Shown: positions 1 through 6,280 of the stretch, piece after piece
Layout: every line of letters starts with the position of its first letter
How positions within the stretch are numbered: position 1 is the stretch's first letter
Origin: JBMNQS01 sp050944255
GTDB lineage: Bacteria > Bacillota > Clostridia > Christensenellales > Maliibacteriaceae
Assembly: GCA_050944255.1 (NCBI GenBank)
Contig: JBMNQS010000036.1
Span: 1-21,959 of the forward strand
Direction of reading: 5' to 3'
Length of the DNA: 21,959 nt
Notes under the pieces: generated by a model
Told to the model about the DNA's origin: nothing
Database searches by the model: none
What the model saw: only the letters and a program-made list of their open reading frames with translations
Program-made: the position numbers and the translations under genes

Positions 1-2
1 TA

Positions 3-179
3 ACGCGGCATCACCGCAGCATACTGGCGGCGATACTGTTTCATTTTATGATCAACTTCACCGGGGAACTGGTACCGCTGGGAACCGCCGGGGAGCTTGT
101 CCGCACGGGATTGTACGTGCTGTTTTGCATCCTGCTGCCGTTTGCGCCCACTGAACCGTCAAAAAACCGTGTTTTTTGA
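3..179 (+). CDS. C-terminal end of a CPBP/CAAX-type intramembrane metalloprotease (5' end outside window)
   Basis: The open frame enters from the left edge and stops at 177-179, giving 58 residues. The sequence is very hydrophobic. It contains an 'ILAAILFHFMINFTGEL' segment with an H-x-x-x-N motif (HFMIN), which fits the last conserved motif of the CPBP (CAAX protease and bacteriocin-processing, ABI) family, followed by a final membrane helix (LVRTGLYVLFCILLPF). Family members are polytopic membrane proteins with a metal-dependent protease fold; their substrates are usually unknown, and nothing here identifies one. The last residues and the stop codon lie inside a perfect inverted repeat (155-183) that may belong to a mobile repeat, so the natural C-terminus may have been altered. 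Only the tail is visible, so the family call is moderate. Confidence 0.6.
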   Translation, partial: TRHHRSILAAILFHFMINFTGELVPLGTAGELVRTGLYVLFCILLPFAPTEPSKNRVF

Positions 180-183
180 CGGT
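155..183. terminator. Perfect 12-bp stem-loop overlapping the stop codon of the CPBP gene
   Basis: Arms at 155-166 (ACCGTCAAAAAA) and 172-183 are exact reverse complements around a 5-nt loop. The A6/T6 run is part of the stem, so this is not a textbook GC-stem plus U-tract terminator, although it could end transcription of the upstream gene. Its outer sequence (CCGTCAAAAAA) resembles the end of repeat A (TTTTTTGACAGT at 336-347), so it may instead be the terminus of that element. Confidence 0.4.
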
Positions 184-200
184 TTGCCAAGGCTTTTCCT

Positions 201-232
201 GCTGCAAAAACCTATCCATCAGTTTTTGCAGC
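201..232. other. 11-bp inverted repeat in the spacer between CPBP gene and ldh
   Basis: GCTGCAAAAAC at 201-211 is perfectly complementary to 222-232, with a 10-nt loop. It lies between the 155-183 hairpin and the repeat A core. No gene is visible in 180-451, which is filled by this hairpin, repeat A and the 350-380 hairpin. The role is unknown. Confidence 0.5.
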
Positions 233-253
233 GGCCGGAAAACCCTGAAAGGG

Positions 254-347
254 GTGGGCTGCGGCCGCACATGTCGCCCTTGCCCACGGAATTTAAATTA
301 GGGGGCTTTGGCCCCCTAATAACCCCCAAAAGGATTTTTTTGACAGT
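254..347 (+). repeat. Dispersed intergenic repeat A, copy 1
   Basis: This block reappears in inverted orientation at 4615-4724. Shared segments are GTGGGCTGCGGCCGC (254-268 here), a block containing GGGGGCTTTGGCCCCCT, then TAACCCCCAAAAGGA and TTTTTTGACAGT at the end. Within it, 298-306 and 311-319 form a perfect 9-bp stem with loop TTTG. The copies differ in the middle. No ORF is shared, so this is a non-coding repeat, possibly a MITE or REP-like element. Confidence 0.75.
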
Positions 348-349
348 CT

Positions 350-380
350 GAAAGGCGGCCCGTCGGGCCGCCCGCCTTTC
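350..380 (-). terminator. GC-rich hairpin downstream of ldh, possible terminator
   Basis: GGCGGCCC (354-361) pairs with 365-372 across a 3-nt loop. Alternatively GAAAGGCGG (350-358) pairs with 372-380. It lies 72 bp beyond the ldh stop codon on the minus strand. No clean U-tract follows on that strand, so its activity as an intrinsic terminator is uncertain. Confidence 0.4.
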
Positions 381-451
381 GAAAAAATATTTCTTTGCTC
401 TATGCCGTGCGCGCTTATGGCCGCGCATCCCTTCGGGCCTTTAAGCCGGCG

Positions 452-1405
452 TCAATACAGCTCCAGCTGGCCGTAGAGCCCCTTGAGCATATCGCAGCTT
501 TTGGCGAACAATTCCCGCTCCTTTTCCGTCAGATTCAATTGAAGGATCTCCCGCACGCCGTTTCGGTTGATGATGCACGGCACGCCGATGTACACCGAAT
601 CCTGCGAGTACTGGCCGCGCAGCATGGCCGACACGGTCAAAATACTGTTTTCATTGGCCAGGATGGCCCGGGTGATGCGCACCATGGCCATGCCGATGCC
701 GTAGTAGGTGGCCCGCTTGGCCTCGATGATCCGATAGGCGGCGGTGCGCACTTCTTCGGTGATCTTCTGCATATCCTCTTCGCAATACTCTCCGCCGGAC
801 TGCTGACAGATGTCCAGCACGCCGCGCGCGCCGATGAAGGCCACGGACCAGGCCACAAACTCGGTGTCGCCGTGTTCGCCCATGACGTAGGCGTGGCAGT
901 TGCGCGGGTCCACTTTGAAGTAATTGCCCAGCAGGTAGCGCAGGCGCGCTGTATCCAGGGCCGTACCGGTACCCAGCACCCGCCTTGGGTTAAAGCCTGA
1001 AAGCGTGCAGGTGATGTGCGCCATGATGTCCACCGGGTTGGTGGCCACCAGAAAGATGCCGTTGAACCCCGAGGCGGTGACCGGCTCGATGATGGACTTG
1101 AATACCGCCGCGTTGCGCTTTAGGAGATTCAGGCGTGATTCACCCGGCTGCTGCGCCACCCCGGCGCAGATGGCCACGATGTCCGCGTCGGCGCACTGGT
1201 CGTAGTCTCCGGCATATATTTTCATATTGCTGCTGGCGAATGCCAGCCCATGGTTCAAGTCCATGGCCTCGCCCTCGGTGCGCTTTTTATCGATATCGAT
1301 CAGCACCAGCGTATCGCAGGCGTTCTGGTTCAAAAGCGCGTAGGCATAGCTCATGCCCACCATGCCGCAGCCCACCAGCACCACTTTTCTGGATCGATTG
1401 AGCAT
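452..1405 (-). CDS. ldh: L-lactate dehydrogenase
   Basis: This 317-residue NAD-dependent enzyme reduces pyruvate to L-lactate in the cytoplasm, re-oxidising NADH during fermentation. The N-terminal Rossmann motif is GCGMVG (12-17). The substrate-specificity loop AQQPGESR (84-91) carries Gln where lactate dehydrogenases have Gln and malate dehydrogenases have Arg, plus the conserved Arg91. The substrate Arg lies in DTARLR (R156) and the catalytic His in GEHGD (H178). Length is normal for the family. The reading frame is open upstream to 1465, but the start at 1405 is chosen because AAAGGAGGC stands 6 nt before it and the protein then begins directly at the Rossmann strand. It lies 87 bp downstream of galE on the same strand, with no obvious terminator or promoter between them, so the two may be co-transcribed. 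Confidence 0.95.
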   Translation of the reverse strand: MLNRSRKVVLVGCGMVGMSYAYALLNQNACDTLVLIDIDKKRTEGEAMDLNHGLAFASSNMKIYAGDYDQCADADIVAICAGVAQQPGESRLNLLKRNAAVFKSIIEPVTASGFNGIFLVATNPVDIMAHITCTLSGFNPRRVLGTGTALDTARLRYLLGNYFKVDPRNCHAYVMGEHGDTEFVAWSVAFIGARGVLDICQQSGGEYCEEDMQKITEEVRTAAYRIIEAKRATYYGIGMAMVRITRAILANENSILTVSAMLRGQYSQDSVYIGVPCIINRNGVREILQLNLTEKERELFAKSCDMLKGLYGQLELY

Positions 1406-1492
1406 AGAAACGCCTCCTTTTTCCGGTAATGTCTGCATTCTGTGGGAAAATATTCCTTGCGGCACGCGGCTTATAAAAAGATTTCGCGGAAC

Positions 1493-2491
1493 CTAGTTCT
1501 GCCCACGGGCGAAGCGCCAGGCGTCGCGCATCATGTCGCCGAGGGAAAGCGCGGCCTCCCAGCCCAGGGTGTCGCGGGCCTTTTGCACGTCGGCGTAGCA
1601 CGTGCCGATATCCCCCGGCCTGCGGGGCGCCATCTCCAGCGGGATGGGGATGCCGTTGGCCTGCTCAAAGGCGCGGACCACTTCCATAACGCTGCTGCCG
1701 CTGCCGGTGCCCAGGTTGAAGGCGTCGGCGCCGGTATGGTTCTTCGTCCATTCAAGGGCGGCCAGATGGCCTTTTGCAAGGTCCATGACGTGGATATAAT
1801 CGCGCACGCCGGTGCCGTCGGGGGTGTCGTAGTCGTCTCCGAACACGCGGAGCTTTTCCAGCTCTCCCCGGGCCACCTTGGCGATGTAGGGCACCAAGTT
1901 GTTGGGGATGCCGCTGGGGTCCTCTCCGATGAGGCCGCTCTCGTGGGCGCCCACGGGATTGAAGTAGCGCAGCAGCGCCGCCGACAGGCGCCCGTCGGCG
2001 CGGCAGGCGTCGCGCAGGATGATCTCGATCATCACCTTGGTCTGCCCGTAGGGGTTGGTGGCGGATATCAGAGCGTCCTCACGCATGGGCACGGCGGCCG
2101 AGTCCCCGTACACGGTGGCCGAGGAGCTGAACACCAGGCGGTTTACCGCGTGGGCCTGCATGGTTTCGAGCAAATTGAGCGTTCCGGTGATATTGTTGTG
2201 GTAATAGCGCAGCGGCTGAGACACCGATTCGCCCACCGCCTTGAGCCCCGCAAAGTGGATCACGCTTTCAAATTCGTGCGCTTCAAACACCTTTTCGAGC
2301 GCCGCTTTGTCCAGCAAGTCCACCTGATGAAACGCGGGGGTTTTCCCGGTGATGCGCCCGATGCGCTGCGGCACATCCGGCTTGCTGTTGGCAAGATTGT
2401 CCACGATCACCACGTCGAAGCCCGCCTCAAGCAGCACCACCGCGGTATGCGAGCCGATAAAGCCGGTCCCGCCGGTCACAAGCACAGCCAT
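1493..2491 (-). CDS. galE: UDP-glucose 4-epimerase
   Basis: This 332-residue extended short-chain dehydrogenase interconverts UDP-glucose and UDP-galactose with bound NAD, serving the Leloir pathway and the supply of UDP-galactose for surface glycans. The NAD motif is TGGTGFIG (6-13). The catalytic set is Ser124 in FSSSATVYG with Tyr148 and Lys152 in NPYGQTK. Length is close to the usual ~338. The frame is open upstream to 2521, but the start at 2491 has AAAGGAGGG 6 nt before it and opens at the first beta strand. A promoter at 2549-2520 fits this start. No galK or galT is nearby, so the role could be either galactose use or polysaccharide precursor supply. Confidence 0.95.
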   Translation of the reverse strand: MAVLVTGGTGFIGSHTAVVLLEAGFDVVIVDNLANSKPDVPQRIGRITGKTPAFHQVDLLDKAALEKVFEAHEFESVIHFAGLKAVGESVSQPLRYYHNNITGTLNLLETMQAHAVNRLVFSSSATVYGDSAAVPMREDALISATNPYGQTKVMIEIILRDACRADGRLSAALLRYFNPVGAHESGLIGEDPSGIPNNLVPYIAKVARGELEKLRVFGDDYDTPDGTGVRDYIHVMDLAKGHLAALEWTKNHTGADAFNLGTGSGSSVMEVVRAFEQANGIPIPLEMAPRRPGDIGTCYADVQKARDTLGWEAALSLGDMMRDAWRFARGQN

Positions 2492-2519
2492 ATTGAGCCC
2501 TCCTTTTATTGCTTTATTC

Positions 2520-2549
2520 ATTGTAACCGCGGCGGCTGTTCCCCGTCAA
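2520..2549 (-). promoter_or_regulatory. Sigma-A-type promoter for galE(-ldh)
   Basis: Read on the minus strand, TTGACG (2549-2544), an 18-bp spacer and TACAAT (2525-2520). The -10 lies about 29 bp upstream of the galE start codon. The spacing and match to TTGACA/TATAAT are good. Confidence 0.65.
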
Positions 2550-2657
2550 GAAAGCCTGCGGGCCCCGGCGATATTTTTGCGGTGCCCGGCTGCGCGGAGT
2601 ATGGCTTCAGGCATCGGGGCAAAATAAAAATCGGTGATGAAAATCTGTCATGAAGTC

Positions 2658-2686
2658 TTGATAGAGGCTTCAATGCCTGCTAAACT
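2658..2686 (+). promoter_or_regulatory. Sigma-A-type promoter for the exonuclease gene
   Basis: TTGATA (2658-2663), a 17-bp spacer and TAAACT (2681-2686). Transcription would begin near 2693, which rules out the upstream in-frame ATG at 2634 and supports translation from 2730. It is divergent to the galE promoter. Confidence 0.6.
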
Positions 2687-2729
2687 AAGAAAGGCACGTT
2701 TTTCACAAAGAAAGCGGGAACCCGGTTTT

Positions 2730-3536
2730 ATGTATTTTATCGTTCTGGATCTGGAATGGAACCAAAAACATCAAATGCGTCCTGATGTTCGCGGCATCAG
2801 CGAGATCATAGAGCTTGGCGCTGTTCGCCTGGACCGGGACAAACGGCCCGCCGGCGTATTTTCCGCCGTGGTCCATCCCGCCGTATACAATGACATCCAT
2901 CCTTACGTGGGCAAGCTGGTGCATCTGGATCAGGACGCGCTGTCCGAGGGCGCGCCGTTTCCGCAGGTGATGGGGCAATTCGACGCATTTTGCGGCGAAG
3001 GCGCCGTTTATCTGACGTGGGGCACCGACGACATCATGGTGCTGATGCAGAACTTTGCCTATTACGGCATGGACATGAACAGGCCGATACGCAGCATCAA
3101 TCTGCAGCAGCTGTTTTCCCAGCAGTTTGAGACCGACGGCAGAAGTCAGCGCTCGCTGTCGGCGACCATTGAGATGCTGGATATCGAGAAGAAGTGGGAT
3201 TTTCATTCGGCGCTGTCCGATGCCCGTTACGCCGCGGAGATATTCATGCGGCTGGACACGTCGAAATTGGACATATCTTTTCCGGAGATGCCGCGGTACA
3301 AGGGCATTTCGGCGCGCAAAAAGATCCGGTTCCGCACGAATATGGGGCGGCAGCTCCAGTGTGTTTGTCCGGTTTGCGCGGAGAGGAGCGGCGACATACA
3401 GGATTATTTCGGCATTTCCAGCCGCAGGATGATCGTGATTGCGTTTTGCAGGCAGCACGGTTATTTCAAGACCGTCTGCGAGATGCCGCGCACGGCGCAG
3501 CGCCGCGGCAGGCCCGGCGACAAGAAGGCGAAATGA
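2730..3536 (+). CDS. DEDDh 3'-5' exonuclease with C-terminal zinc ribbon
   Basis: This 268-residue protein is of the DnaQ/KapD-like exonuclease superfamily, which removes nucleotides from DNA or RNA 3' ends using two metal ions. Exo I is FIVLDLEWNQ (D7, E9). An acidic Exo II segment lies at WGTDD. Exo III is HSALSD (H159-x-A-x-x-D164), the DEDDh form. The C-terminal ~60 residues carry C213-x2-C216 and C240-x2-H243, which look like a zinc ribbon that could bind nucleic acid. The frame is open to 2634, but start 2730 opens at the first catalytic strand and lies downstream of the predicted transcription start. Its ribosome binding site is weak. It precedes the PfkB gene by 43 bp. DNA versus RNA substrate cannot be decided from sequence. 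Confidence 0.8.
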   Translation: MYFIVLDLEWNQKHQMRPDVRGISEIIELGAVRLDRDKRPAGVFSAVVHPAVYNDIHPYVGKLVHLDQDALSEGAPFPQVMGQFDAFCGEGAVYLTWGTDDIMVLMQNFAYYGMDMNRPIRSINLQQLFSQQFETDGRSQRSLSATIEMLDIEKKWDFHSALSDARYAAEIFMRLDTSKLDISFPEMPRYKGISARKKIRFRTNMGRQLQCVCPVCAERSGDIQDYFGISSRRMIVIAFCRQHGYFKTVCEMPRTAQRRGRPGDKKAK

Positions 3537-3579
3537 ACGGTTTCGGCCGGTCAATAACTGAGCTAAGGAGAGGACAACT

Positions 3580-4521
3580 ATGGGAAAACTACTGGCAATC
3601 GGGCTGGCGGTGATGGACGTGGTGCTAAAGCCGATCAACGTGCTGGACTACAGCATCGACTCGCAGACGCTGGACGCCTTTACCATGACCACCGGCGGGG
3701 ATACCATGAACGCGGCCATCAACGCACACTTTCTGGGTCTTGAGGCGGACCTGATCTCCAAGCAGGCCTGCGATTCGGTGGGCGATTTTGTGGTCAACCG
3801 CCTGGAGAGCCTGGGCATGACTACCCAATACGTGGTCAGCGAACCTGAAGGCGTGGGCAGCATCTCCGTGGTGATGATCAACGACCAGGGCGACCGCACG
3901 TTCTACGGCCGCCGCGGCGTGAACATCAACTTAAAGTTTGAGGAAATCGATCTTTCCATTATGGACAATGGTTACGACGTGCTGCTGTTCAACTCCTTCT
4001 ATGCGCTTGCCGACCTGGTGGGGGAAAACGGCGCGAAGATTTTGAAGGCGGCCAAGGACAGGGGCATGATCACCGTCACCGACCTGGTGGAGGACAGATA
4101 TGGCCTTGGTTTTGAGGCGCTGCGCCCGTGCCTGCCCTACATCGATTACTTCCTGCCCAGCATGCTGGAGGCAGGCCAGCACGCCCATGAGACCGACGTG
4201 GAGAAGATCGCCGATTTCTATTTGGAGCACGGCGCCAAAAACATCGGCATCAAGCTGGGGGACAAGGGCAGTTACTTCAAGAATGCGGACACCAGCTTTT
4301 ACACGCCGGCCTACAAGGTGCCGGTGGTGGACACCACCGGCGCGGGCGATGCGTTTGTGGGCGGGTTTGCCGTGGCGGCGGCCAAGGGCTGGGACGTGCG
4401 CCGCTGCTGCCAGTTTGCCTCGGCTGTGGGCAGTCACGCGGTGATGCATCTTGGCACCACCACCACGCCGCCCACCATGGAGGCCATTGAAAAGCTGATG
4501 GCCGAATACCCCACCAAGTGA
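3580..4521 (+). CDS. PfkB-family carbohydrate kinase
   Basis: This 313-residue ribokinase-fold enzyme transfers the ATP gamma-phosphate to a sugar or nucleoside hydroxyl in the cytoplasm. The N-terminal PfkB signature is TTGGDTMNAA, the di-Gly substrate-binding segment. The C-terminal signature is DTTGAGDAFVGGF (251-263), with Asp257 as catalytic base and the anion hole in GAGD. Length is typical. AAGGAGAGG stands 6 nt before the ATG. It follows the exonuclease gene by 43 bp and ends at a clear terminator (4582-4612). No transporter or catabolic partner is adjacent, so the substrate (fructose, ribose, nucleoside or other) is not assignable. Confidence 0.88.
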   Translation: MGKLLAIGLAVMDVVLKPINVLDYSIDSQTLDAFTMTTGGDTMNAAINAHFLGLEADLISKQACDSVGDFVVNRLESLGMTTQYVVSEPEGVGSISVVMINDQGDRTFYGRRGVNINLKFEEIDLSIMDNGYDVLLFNSFYALADLVGENGAKILKAAKDRGMITVTDLVEDRYGLGFEALRPCLPYIDYFLPSMLEAGQHAHETDVEKIADFYLEHGAKNIGIKLGDKGSYFKNADTSFYTPAYKVPVVDTTGAGDAFVGGFAVAAAKGWDVRRCCQFASAVGSHAVMHLGTTTTPPTMEAIEKLMAEYPTK

Positions 4522-4581
4522 CGGGTTTTTCCCTGCGGCCCTGACGCAAAGGGCGCGGGCGGATTTCTTTCAGGATGAGCA

Positions 4582-4612
4582 AAAAGAACGCAGGCTGTGC
4601 CTGCGTTCTTTT
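4582..4612 (+). terminator. Intrinsic terminator after the PfkB kinase
   Basis: A perfect 13-bp stem (4582-4594 with 4600-4612) around loop CTGTG, with an A-run before and a T-run at the end. It lies about 60 bp after the stop codon and could work in both directions. Confidence 0.8.
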
Positions 4613-4614
4613 AA

Positions 4615-4724
4615 ACTGTCAAAAAAGTCCTTTTGGGGGTTATGAGGGGGCCAAAGCCCTCTTATAATTGCGCGGGCAAAGGCGGCAGACCCAAGGGGGC
4701 CGACCCTGCGCGGCCGCAGCCCAC
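4615..4724 (-). repeat. Dispersed intergenic repeat A, copy 2 (inverted relative to copy 1)
   Basis: Read on the minus strand it starts GTGGGCTGCGGCCGC (4724-4710), continues with GGGCTTTGGCCCCCT, TAACCCCCAAAAGGA and ends TTTTTTGACAGT (4626-4615), in the same order as 254-347. It begins immediately after the terminator. Beyond the core, CTTTTTGACG near 4749-4758 resembles the reverse complement of the left end. The gene-free stretch 4522-4848 holds the terminator, this repeat and the next promoter. Confidence 0.75.
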
Positions 4725-4775
4725 TCCTTTGAGGCGGGTACCCTGCTCCTTTTTGACGCGGGCGGCACGAGGGAT

Positions 4776-4804
4776 TTGAACTGCCGGGCCGTTCATGCTA
4801 AAAT
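4776..4804 (+). promoter_or_regulatory. Sigma-A-type promoter for the thioesterase-led gene run
   Basis: TTGAAC (4776-4781), a 17-bp spacer and TAAAAT (4799-4804), 44 bp upstream of the thioesterase ATG. This is the only convincing promoter I see before 11995, so it may drive the genes through the terminator at 11607-11637. Confidence 0.65.
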
Positions 4805-4848
4805 AGACACACGATTTTATGAGAAGAAGCGTATAAGGGGATGATCGG

Positions 4849-5247
4849 ATGCAAGGGACGGGACGCTGCGAGATCATTGTGGGACAGGGCGATACGGCGC
4901 TTGCCGCGGGCAGCGGCAGCCTGCCTGTGCTGGCCACCCCCAGGTTGATCGCCATGATGGAGCGTGCGGCGGTGATGGCCCTGGAGGGCCTGCTGGAAGA
5001 GGGATATACCAGCGTGGGCGTCCATATCCAGGCGGAGCACCTGTCGGCCACCCCGGTGGGCATGAAGGCCTGGGCGGTGGCGCAGCTTCGGCAGGCCCAG
5101 GGCAGGCGCTACACGCTTGACCTGGAGGCTCACGACGAGGCGGGGCCCATCGGCAGGGGCACGCATACCCGCGTGGCGGTAGAGGCGCGTCCCTTTATGG
5201 AAAAGACGCAAAACAAGGGTCGCAAACAAGAGGGCGGCGAAGGTTAA
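4849..5247 (+). CDS. Hotdog-fold thioesterase, FlK-like
   Basis: A 132-residue small hotdog-fold protein. It resembles the fluoroacetyl-CoA thioesterase FlK family, many of whose members are uncharacterised acyl-CoA thioesterases. The fingerprint is GSGSLPVLATPRLIAMMERA (21-40) and AEHLSATPVGM (62-72). FlK's catalytic residues Thr42, Glu50 and His76 correspond to Thr30, Glu38 and His64 here, with the same spacings of 8 and 26. AAGGGG precedes the ATG. It opens the run that continues to 11594, 90 bp before the kinase gene. There is no fluorometabolite context, so housekeeping clearance of a small acyl-CoA is more likely than fluoroacetate resistance. The C-terminal ~20 residues are charged and probably disordered. 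Confidence 0.75.
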   Translation: MQGTGRCEIIVGQGDTALAAGSGSLPVLATPRLIAMMERAAVMALEGLLEEGYTSVGVHIQAEHLSATPVGMKAWAVAQLRQAQGRRYTLDLEAHDEAGPIGRGTHTRVAVEARPFMEKTQNKGRKQEGGEG

Positions 5248-5337
5248 GCCGGCACCTTTCACCTCAGGGGCACATACTATCCATTAGAGAGCTGAGGGCC
5301 GCCGGTTTGCGACCGCGGAAAGGAAGGCAGTGCTTTT

Positions 5338-6276
5338 ATGAGGTTTAATCCTGAAGTTGAAACCTTTAGGCTGGAGGATGTAAACAGGCGGATTTCGCAG
5401 GACGCGCCTGCATTTATAGATGAGGCGGAGCGAGGATACGCCGCCCAGATTGACGGCGCCATCCGGGAGATTTTGGCCCGCGGCGCCCATCTGATCTTTC
5501 TGTCCGGGCCTTCGGCGTCGGGCAAGACCACCACGGCCCGGCTTCTGAGACGGAAGCTGGGAGCGCTTGGCAACAACGCCATTTACGTCTCGCTGGACAA
5601 TTTCTATAAAAACCGGGACGACTCACCGCTCTGGGAGGACGGCCAGAAGAATTTCGAGTCGGTGGAAAGCCTGGACCTGGAGCATTTCCAAAGGAGCATC
5701 CACACGCTGTTGTCCTCGGGGGCGGCCCAGTTTCCGCTGTACGACTTTCACAGCGGCAACCGCTCGGACAAAAGCATGCCCCTGAGCTGGGATGAGCATA
5801 CCTACATCATCTTCGAGGGCATTCAGGCGCTTCATCCGGACCTGGCGGCCCAGGCGCCCAAAGGCGAGGGGCTGCGCATTTACATCAGTGTGCACTCGTC
5901 GCTTATAGGCGATGACGATCAGGTGCTCTTGTCGCCCCGGGACATCCGGCTGATGAGGCGGCTGCTGCGCGACCGGGTGACGCGCAACTCCCCGCCGGGC
6001 TTCACGCTGAAGTTGTGGGATAAAGTGCTTCTGGGGGAGGAGCGCTACATGTGGCCCTACCGCCAGCAGGCGGACATTCATATGAACACCATTCACGAGT
6101 ATGAGGTGGCCCTCTACGGGGAGAAGATGCTGCCCATCATATACGGCGGCGAGTTTACGGGGGAGTCGGAGCCTTTGGGCCGGCACCTGGCCGCTTCGCT
6201 TCGACAGATCGAGCCCCTTGGCTGGGACGCCGTTCCCGGCGGCTCGCTGCTGGAAGAATTTATAATCAGAGGATGA
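5338..6276 (+). CDS. Uridine kinase/phosphoribulokinase-type nucleoside kinase
   Basis: A 312-residue P-loop kinase of the PRK/uridine kinase family, which phosphorylates the 5'-hydroxyl of a nucleoside or sugar. The Walker A motif is GPSASGKT (57-64), followed by VSLDNFYKNRDDSP, the substrate-binding DxFY region of uridine kinases. A DFHSGNRSD segment and the Walker-B-like strand YIIFEGIQAL follow. Firmicute 'nucleoside kinases' of this group often carry N-terminal TGS and synthetase-like domains (~550 residues). Here only ~50 residues precede the kinase domain, so this is the single-domain form. AAGGAAGG precedes the ATG. Only 4 bp separate it from the CoA-disulfide reductase gene, so they are co-transcribed. 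The nucleoside substrate is not proven. Confidence 0.8.
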   Translation: MRFNPEVETFRLEDVNRRISQDAPAFIDEAERGYAAQIDGAIREILARGAHLIFLSGPSASGKTTTARLLRRKLGALGNNAIYVSLDNFYKNRDDSPLWEDGQKNFESVESLDLEHFQRSIHTLLSSGAAQFPLYDFHSGNRSDKSMPLSWDEHTYIIFEGIQALHPDLAAQAPKGEGLRIYISVHSSLIGDDDQVLLSPRDIRLMRRLLRDRVTRNSPPGFTLKLWDKVLLGEERYMWPYRQQADIHMNTIHEYEVALYGEKMLPIIYGGEFTGESEPLGRHLAASLRQIEPLGWDAVPGGSLLEEFIIRG

Positions 6277-6280
6277 TACG

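Noticed and set aside
1406..1492. Separate promoter for ldh
   Set aside because: TATTTT-like sequences occur on the minus strand, but no acceptable -35 lies 16-18 bp upstream. Read-through from galE is simpler.
4752..4792. tRNA-like 3' end on the minus strand (GGGATTTGAACTGCC resembles a T-arm)
   Set aside because: The T-loop TTCAAAT is present, but the supposed 5-bp T-stem does not pair (GGCAG against CCCTC), and no anticodon or acceptor stem follows. The TTGAAC is better explained as the -35 of the thioesterase promoter.
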